Source: an uncultured Dorea sp. (GTDB taxonomy: Bacteria > Bacillota > Clostridia > Lachnospirales > Lachnospiraceae). Taken from it: 10,762 bases of DNA. This document shows positions 7,206 through 10,762 of the stretch, piece by piece. Each line of letters begins with the position of its first letter. Position 1 is the first letter of the stretch. The notes beneath the pieces are model-generated. The model searched no databases. It saw nothing but the letters and a program-made list of their open reading frames with translations, and was not told the DNA's origin. Position numbers and translations under genes: made by a program. The DNA lies in the NCBI GenBank assembly GCA_910588745.1, contig CAJURK010000068.1, forward strand, positions 1-10,762, in the 5' to 3' direction.

Positions 7206-9797
7206 CTAGGTCATTTCATCCCGCAGCGCGTCAATGATATTTTCCTTTTTGATTTTTCTTACCGCGTACATCATCGTTACGAAGATAATCAGGAATACGC
7301 TGAACGTACTGATTCCAATACTAAGCCATGGCAGAGAAAATGCCGTGTCCCGGGTTGTCGTTAGTTTTACAATCAAGACGGACAGAATCAGCGACAGCGG
7401 AATCCCGACTGCAAGGGCTTTCGTACCGTAGAATGCGCATTCAAGCCGCATCATTCTATTAAAATCCTTATCGGACATTCCTACAGAGCGCAGCATGGCC
7501 AGCTCTCTTCTGCGCAGCCGGATATTCGTTGAAATGGTATTGAATACATTGGCGGCTGCAATCAATGAAATAAGAGCAATGAATACATAAGCAAAGATAT
7601 TGGCGATGAAGATGTAATTTTGGTATTGTTCATAGGCTTCCGAACAGTTTATCAGAAGATAGGCGGAGGAAAGGCTTTCGTTTTCAATGATTTGCTGCAT
7701 TTCCCTGACGGACTGGGATGGATTGTCCGAATCAAAGCACAGCCCCCGGACAATCTCGTCAATTGGAAGGGAAGAAGGCGCAAGCCGTTCTTTTTCCGAC
7801 CAGGGGGCGAGTATCTGAAAGGTGTATGGCAAAGGCTCTTCTTGGTCTGTGGCCAGCAATGGAGGAATGTCGGGGGGGACAAATTCCGCTACCGTGACGC
7901 TGACATCTACTTCCGGAGCGGCGGCCGCAGGATCAGTCAGGCAAGGGGCAAGGGAGACATTTAAGGAAGCAGGTTTCAATATATCCGCAAGATCGGAAAC
8001 TCCGTTTGCCTCATCGTCGTCGCTGTCAATTTTGGCAACGGCAATCAATGTTCCATTTTCTCCGGTATGGGTTTCCAGTGATAAACCCAGCTTCTCAGCC
8101 ATATTCTGGTAAAATTCATCATCAAAAAAATGAACTTCCATAGGGATATCCGCAAACTCTTCCGAAGGACGTTCTGGAGTAACATTCCAGTAGGCGTCAG
8201 AGAGCTGCTCTGCGGGAACTCTGCAGGTAGACCGGACGGCCAGACGGTAGGAACCGTTTTGGACGTAGGAGACGTTTTTCAGCTTATCATAAAGCCGGAG
8301 CAGGTCGCCGTCTTCCATATACTGAGCGCTAAAGCCAATGTCAAAGTCAGAGACAATCCGGAAGTCCTCGGCCGTCTGCTGAATGGAACTGATGAGCGCA
8401 TTGGCGCATACAAAAAGTACGATGCTTAAAACCAAGGACAGTATAATACTGCGGTAACGCTTCCGGTTCCGATTGAAATTCTTTCGTGCAAGGATTCCCG
8501 GCAGGCCGTATATACGCTGACGGAATCTTGAAACGTTCAGGGTCTTTTGGTCTGTCTGAATCTCGTTTGTCTGACGGATGCATTCCATAACCGGCCGTCT
8601 AACTGCCTTTTTTGCCGGCAGCCATGCGGAAATCAAAATTGTGACAAGACTTACCAGCGCTGCGCCGCAGATTACGGGAACAGATATCTTCGCGGTTAGG
8701 GAAACTCCGTCGTAAAGAATGGAAGCAAAGCGGCTGGAAACCGCGGAAAGTACGATTTTGATTCCGCCAAGACCTGCTAATATACCAATGGGAATGCCGA
8801 TCAAACCGATACAAAAACCCTCGAATAATACGGAATTGCGCAATTGCCTCGCAGTGGCGCCTACAGATGCAAGAACTCCGATTTCCCGGATGCGTTCGTT
8901 TAGGGAAATGCTGAAGGAATTATAAATCAGGAAAATAGAGCCGACCATAATGATGCCCAGTACAATTCCCCCAAAAGAATATAAAAATCCCATAAATATG
9001 TTGTCGGCAGCCTTATCAGAAATTCCCATAACGCGCAGCACGTCATAATTTAAGATACAAGCGCGTTCATCTTTCATTTGTTCCACATAAGAATAAACCT
9101 TACGGGGACTCTTAAGCGTGATAAATAAACTTTGGCTGGGAGAATCGGAAATGCCGGAGCTTTTTGTGATCAGAGTATATCCGGGAGCGTCGTCGGGCTC
9201 AAATACCGGAGTCCGGCAGGCGCCGACAACGGTGTAAGTCTTTTCCTGCCGGGGGACGAAAGTTTCGCCGTCCGAGTTGTACGGGGCGGCCTGGGACAGT
9301 TCTAATCCGTCTTTTTCGCGGCTTCCGACCAAGACGGAAATTCTATCGCCGACATGATAAGAAACGCCGCCGTCTGTCAGGAGTCTTGCGGAAACCAGGA
9401 CTTCGCTGTCGTTTGCGGGCAGCCTTCCCCATATCAGGGTGGTAGGAAGGGCGTCAAAAGTCCCTTTCTCAAATCCGGCAATAAACAGGTAAGGCTTACC
9501 TGGATTGGCGCCTTCCTCTAACGTTGCATAGCCGATATTTTCAAATACGGCAAAGTCGGCTATATCTTGATCCTGCGCCCGTTCCCGGACAAAAGAAGGG
9601 TCTGCGTCCAGGAAGGCTGCGTTCCAGCCGCCATACTTTTGTACGGCGCCTCGGGCCATATAGTCCAGCAGCGAGACGCCGAAAGTTGCTACCCCTGTGA
9701 TCATAAGAGAGGACAGAACTGCGCCCGCAATTGTTACAATCGTCCGGGTCCGGTTCTTTTTTAATCCCTGCAAAGCGATTTTGTTAAAAATATTCAT
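7206..9797 (-). CDS. Large FtsX/MacB-type ABC transporter permease
   Basis: The 863-residue membrane protein belongs to the FtsX-like permease superfamily, whose members act with a separate ATPase as mechanotransmitters or exporters, often in lipoprotein release or antimicrobial-peptide sensing and resistance. I count eight likely membrane segments: about 19-42, 272-294, 324-350, 371-393, 449-470, 729-750, 788-811 and 823-846. Two large extracytoplasmic domains (about 45-265 and 475-725) separate duplicated FtsX cores. The ATPase-coupling motifs NERIREIGVLASVGAT (300-314) and LRRRELAMLRSVGM (761-774) are both present, as is PAKKAVRRPVMECIR after the first core. AGGAG precedes the ATG and a 32-codon ORF overlaps it as ATGA. 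No ATP-binding protein is encoded next to it, although this permease type normally follows one directly. The substrate cannot be read from sequence. The 11-bp repeats upstream suggest control by a two-component system. Confidence 0.88.
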   Translation of the reverse strand: MNIFNKIALQGLKKNRTRTIVTIAGAVLSSLMITGVATFGVSLLDYMARGAVQKYGGWNAAFLDADPSFVRERAQDQDIADFAVFENIGYATLEEGANPGKPYLFIAGFEKGTFDALPTTLIWGRLPANDSEVLVSARLLTDGGVSYHVGDRISVLVGSREKDGLELSQAAPYNSDGETFVPRQEKTYTVVGACRTPVFEPDDAPGYTLITKSSGISDSPSQSLFITLKSPRKVYSYVEQMKDERACILNYDVLRVMGISDKAADNIFMGFLYSFGGIVLGIIMVGSIFLIYNSFSISLNERIREIGVLASVGATARQLRNSVLFEGFCIGLIGIPIGILAGLGGIKIVLSAVSSRFASILYDGVSLTAKISVPVICGAALVSLVTILISAWLPAKKAVRRPVMECIRQTNEIQTDQKTLNVSRFRQRIYGLPGILARKNFNRNRKRYRSIILSLVLSIVLFVCANALISSIQQTAEDFRIVSDFDIGFSAQYMEDGDLLRLYDKLKNVSYVQNGSYRLAVRSTCRVPAEQLSDAYWNVTPERPSEEFADIPMEVHFFDDEFYQNMAEKLGLSLETHTGENGTLIAVAKIDSDDDEANGVSDLADILKPASLNVSLAPCLTDPAAAAPEVDVSVTVAEFVPPDIPPLLATDQEEPLPYTFQILAPWSEKERLAPSSLPIDEIVRGLCFDSDNPSQSVREMQQIIENESLSSAYLLINCSEAYEQYQNYIFIANIFAYVFIALISLIAAANVFNTISTNIRLRRRELAMLRSVGMSDKDFNRMMRLECAFYGTKALAVGIPLSLILSVLIVKLTTTRDTAFSLPWLSIGISTFSVFLIIFVTMMYAVRKIKKENIIDALRDEMT

Positions 9798-9892
9798 AAG
9801 CGCGGCTCCTCTCTTTCTTCCTGCGCTGTTTGGCCATAGGATGTATGGAGGCCGTAAGCGCCGGATTGGTTTTTAGAAAATAAAAATTCCAT
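9794..9892 (-). CDS. 32-residue ORF translationally coupled to the permease; unknown function
   Basis: The ORF starts at an ATG (9892-9890) preceded, with eight bases between, by AAGGGGG (9907-9901), a strong Shine-Dalgarno sequence. Its TGA (9796-9794) overlaps the permease ATG in the classic ATGA arrangement. The product begins MEFLFSKNQSG and ends EEREEPRL; it has no membrane segment, cysteine or recognisable domain. Its place is that normally held by the ATPase gene. It could be the two ends of an ATPase gene joined by deletion, a leader ORF that tunes permease translation, or a real small protein. I favour a deletion scar or leader but cannot decide. The good ribosome binding site and exact coupling argue that it is translated. 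Confidence 0.5.
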   Translation of the reverse strand: MEFLFSKNQSGAYGLHTSYGQTAQEEREEPRL

Positions 9893-9924
9893 GATATGAA
9901 CCCCCTTTTCTTGGATGTATCCAT

Positions 9925-9930
9925 ATCATA
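9925..9930 (-). promoter_or_regulatory. -10 element of the permease operon promoter
   Basis: Read on the - strand, TATGAT differs from TATAAT at one base. The -35 position at 17-bp spacing (9953-9948) is ACGAAA, a weak match, as expected for an activator-dependent promoter. The nearest 11-bp repeat overlaps that -35 position. The predicted start of transcription is near 9918, about 25 bases before the small ORF. Confidence 0.5.
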
Positions 9931-9950
9931 GAATTTTATGCTTACATTTT

Positions 9951-9983
9951 CGTGACTTTTCCGTGAGAGATCCGTCACTTTTG
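9951..9983 (-). promoter_or_regulatory. Three 11-bp direct repeats, probable OmpR/PhoB-family operator
   Basis: On the + strand CGTGA, CGTGA and CGTCA start at 9951, 9962 and 9973, exactly 11 bp apart, and the first and third are each followed by CTTTT. One helical turn of spacing and position directly upstream of, and overlapping, the -35 site are hallmarks of binding by winged-helix response regulators of the OmpR/PhoB family. They suggest activation of the permease operon by a two-component system not in this window. The pattern is seen directly; the regulator is inferred. Confidence 0.6.
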
Positions 9984-10013
9984 GGGTAAACGGCAGTAAG
10001 AATGGAACAACCC

Positions 10014-10721
10014 CTATTCGCCGGATTCTTCTGCAAATGCCGGTTTTTTCTCATATTTAGCTTCAAAGGTTGCCTGAATAGACAGCTTTTTAAACTGCGT
10101 GATATCAACGGAACTGACCATGACGGAGGTGTGCGCCTGGCAGCCCTTTAAATTTGGAAGCTGATCTAAAGCAAGCTGGGCGTTTTTGTCTGTAGCGGCG
10201 CTGACAGACAGTGCAATCAGTACCTCGTCGGTGTGGAGCCTTGGGTTCCTGCTTCCGAGATACTTTACCTTTAGCTTCTGGATCGGCTCGATCGCTTCCG
10301 GTGAAATGACCTTGCGCTTATGGTCAATGCCTGCCAGAGCTTTTAGTGCGTTCAGAAGCAGGGCGGCGGAGGCTCCCAGAAGATGGGTGGTCTTGCCGGT
10401 CACAATCCGTCCGTCAGGCAGCTCTAACGCGGCGGCGGGTCCGCCGGTGGCCTCTGCCTTGGCAAGAGCCGCGTCTACCACAGGACGGTCATGTACGGTA
10501 ACTCCCGCCTGGTTCATGAGCATCTCAATCTTGTAGACTTCATTATCGGTGCATACGCCGATCAGGAGCCGGCGCAGAGATTCATAGTACCGGCGGAGAA
10601 TTTCCTGCTTAGAGGCTTCGCAGCATACTTCATCGTCGCAGATGCACCGCCCGACCATATTTACCCCCATGTCGGTAGGGGATTTATAAGGACTTTCACC
10701 GTAAATGCGTTCAAAGTCCTT
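10014..10721 (-). CDS. DUF1846 family protein, C-terminal part only
   Basis: The product matches the C-terminal half of the DUF1846 family, conserved proteins of about 500 residues in Firmicutes and relatives with no settled biochemical role. Family-typical segments are FERIYGESPYKSPTDMGVN, EASKQEILRRYYESLRR, IEMLMNQAGVTVHDRPVVDA, GGPAAALELPDGRIVTGKT, LLGASAALLLNALKALAG, YLGSRNPRLHTDEVLIALS and a final QLPNLKGCQAHTSVM. An internal ATG at 10670 gives 218 residues, but family sequence continues upstream to Lys-Asp-Phe at about 10721-10713, so that ATG (the Met of TDMGVN) is not the real start. Beyond this point the DNA turns back on itself in a perfect inverted repeat and the frame meets a stop, so the N-terminal ~280 residues are not in the window. 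The gene runs in the same direction as the permease operon, 215 bases upstream of the permease, with an independent promoter between them. Confidence 0.85.
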   Translation of the reverse strand, partial: KDFERIYGESPYKSPTDMGVNMVGRCICDDEVCCEASKQEILRRYYESLRRLLIGVCTDNEVYKIEMLMNQAGVTVHDRPVVDAALAKAEATGGPAAALELPDGRIVTGKTTHLLGASAALLLNALKALAGIDHKRKVISPEAIEPIQKLKVKYLGSRNPRLHTDEVLIALSVSAATDKNAQLALDQLPNLKGCQAHTSVMVSSVDITQFKKLSIQATFEAKYEKKPAFAEESGE

Positions 10722-10762
10722 ATAAATCCCCTACCGACATGGGGGTAAATATGGTCGGGCGG
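10647..10762. repeat. Perfect 50-bp inverted repeat at the right edge
   Basis: Bases 10647-10696 are the exact reverse complement of 10713-10762, around a 16-base loop (10697-10712). The right arm ends flush with the window. The left arm and loop encode ordinary DUF1846 sequence; the right arm is in frame with nothing and holds a stop. Part of the symmetry is native: the gene has AAGGACTTT and AAAGTCCTT flanking the loop, which could prime a fold-back. Confidence 0.95.

Noticed and set aside
9784..9978. A 64-codon - strand frame overlapping the 32-codon ORF before the permease
   Set aside because: It would begin within the operator repeats, upstream of the predicted transcription start, and lacks the good ribosome binding site and ATGA coupling of the shorter ORF.
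9951..9983. The spaced CGTGA repeats as a small CRISPR-like array
   Set aside because: Units are 11 bp with 5-bp cores; this is far too short for CRISPR repeats and spacers and fits an operator.

Overview
The window looks like chromosomal DNA of a gut-type Clostridia, most likely Lachnospiraceae. The reasons are moderate GC content, AGGAGG-type ribosome binding sites, a lipoprotein sugar-binding protein beside a clan GH-D glycosidase, and a holA-lepA-hemW housekeeping block. The organism is inferred from protein style only; there is no rRNA or other marker here.

Layout. (1) 1-2435, + strand: the wreck of a sugar-uptake operon. The first ~347 codons of an ABC-transporter sugar-binding lipoprotein run directly into the middle of an alpha-galactosidase-like (GH36-like) gene, and the reading frame then slips, so neither protein is complete. 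(2) 2436-3157, + strand: no intact gene. It holds a decayed C-terminal piece that resembles AAA-ATPase-like/DUF1703 proteins, a good rho-independent terminator (2974-3006), and a short coding tail that resembles the C-terminus of ComEC and overlaps the holA start. (3) 3158-7130, + strand: three intact housekeeping genes, holA (DNA polymerase III delta), lepA (elongation factor 4) and hemW (radical SAM heme chaperone), closely spaced and probably cotranscribed, followed by a GC-rich hairpin at 7160-7195. (4) 7206-9983, - strand: an 863-residue FtsX/MacB-type ABC permease without a visible ATPase partner. It is preceded by a 32-codon ORF that overlaps its start as ATGA, and by a promoter with three direct repeats spaced exactly 11 bp apart, as expected for an OmpR/PhoB-type response regulator. 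(5) 10014-10762, - strand: the C-terminal part of a DUF1846 protein, cut off at the window edge by a perfect 50-bp inverted repeat that looks like a fold-back join.

Function. The housekeeping block serves replication, translation and heme handling. The permease operon looks like an envelope-stress or antimicrobial-peptide response module controlled by a two-component system encoded elsewhere. I see no clearly new defence or mobile system. The striking feature is the number of scars in 10.8 kb: a gene fusion, a frameshift, gene remnants, missing conserved neighbours, a missing ATPase gene and a terminal palindrome. These point to repeated deletion, to assembly faults, or to both.
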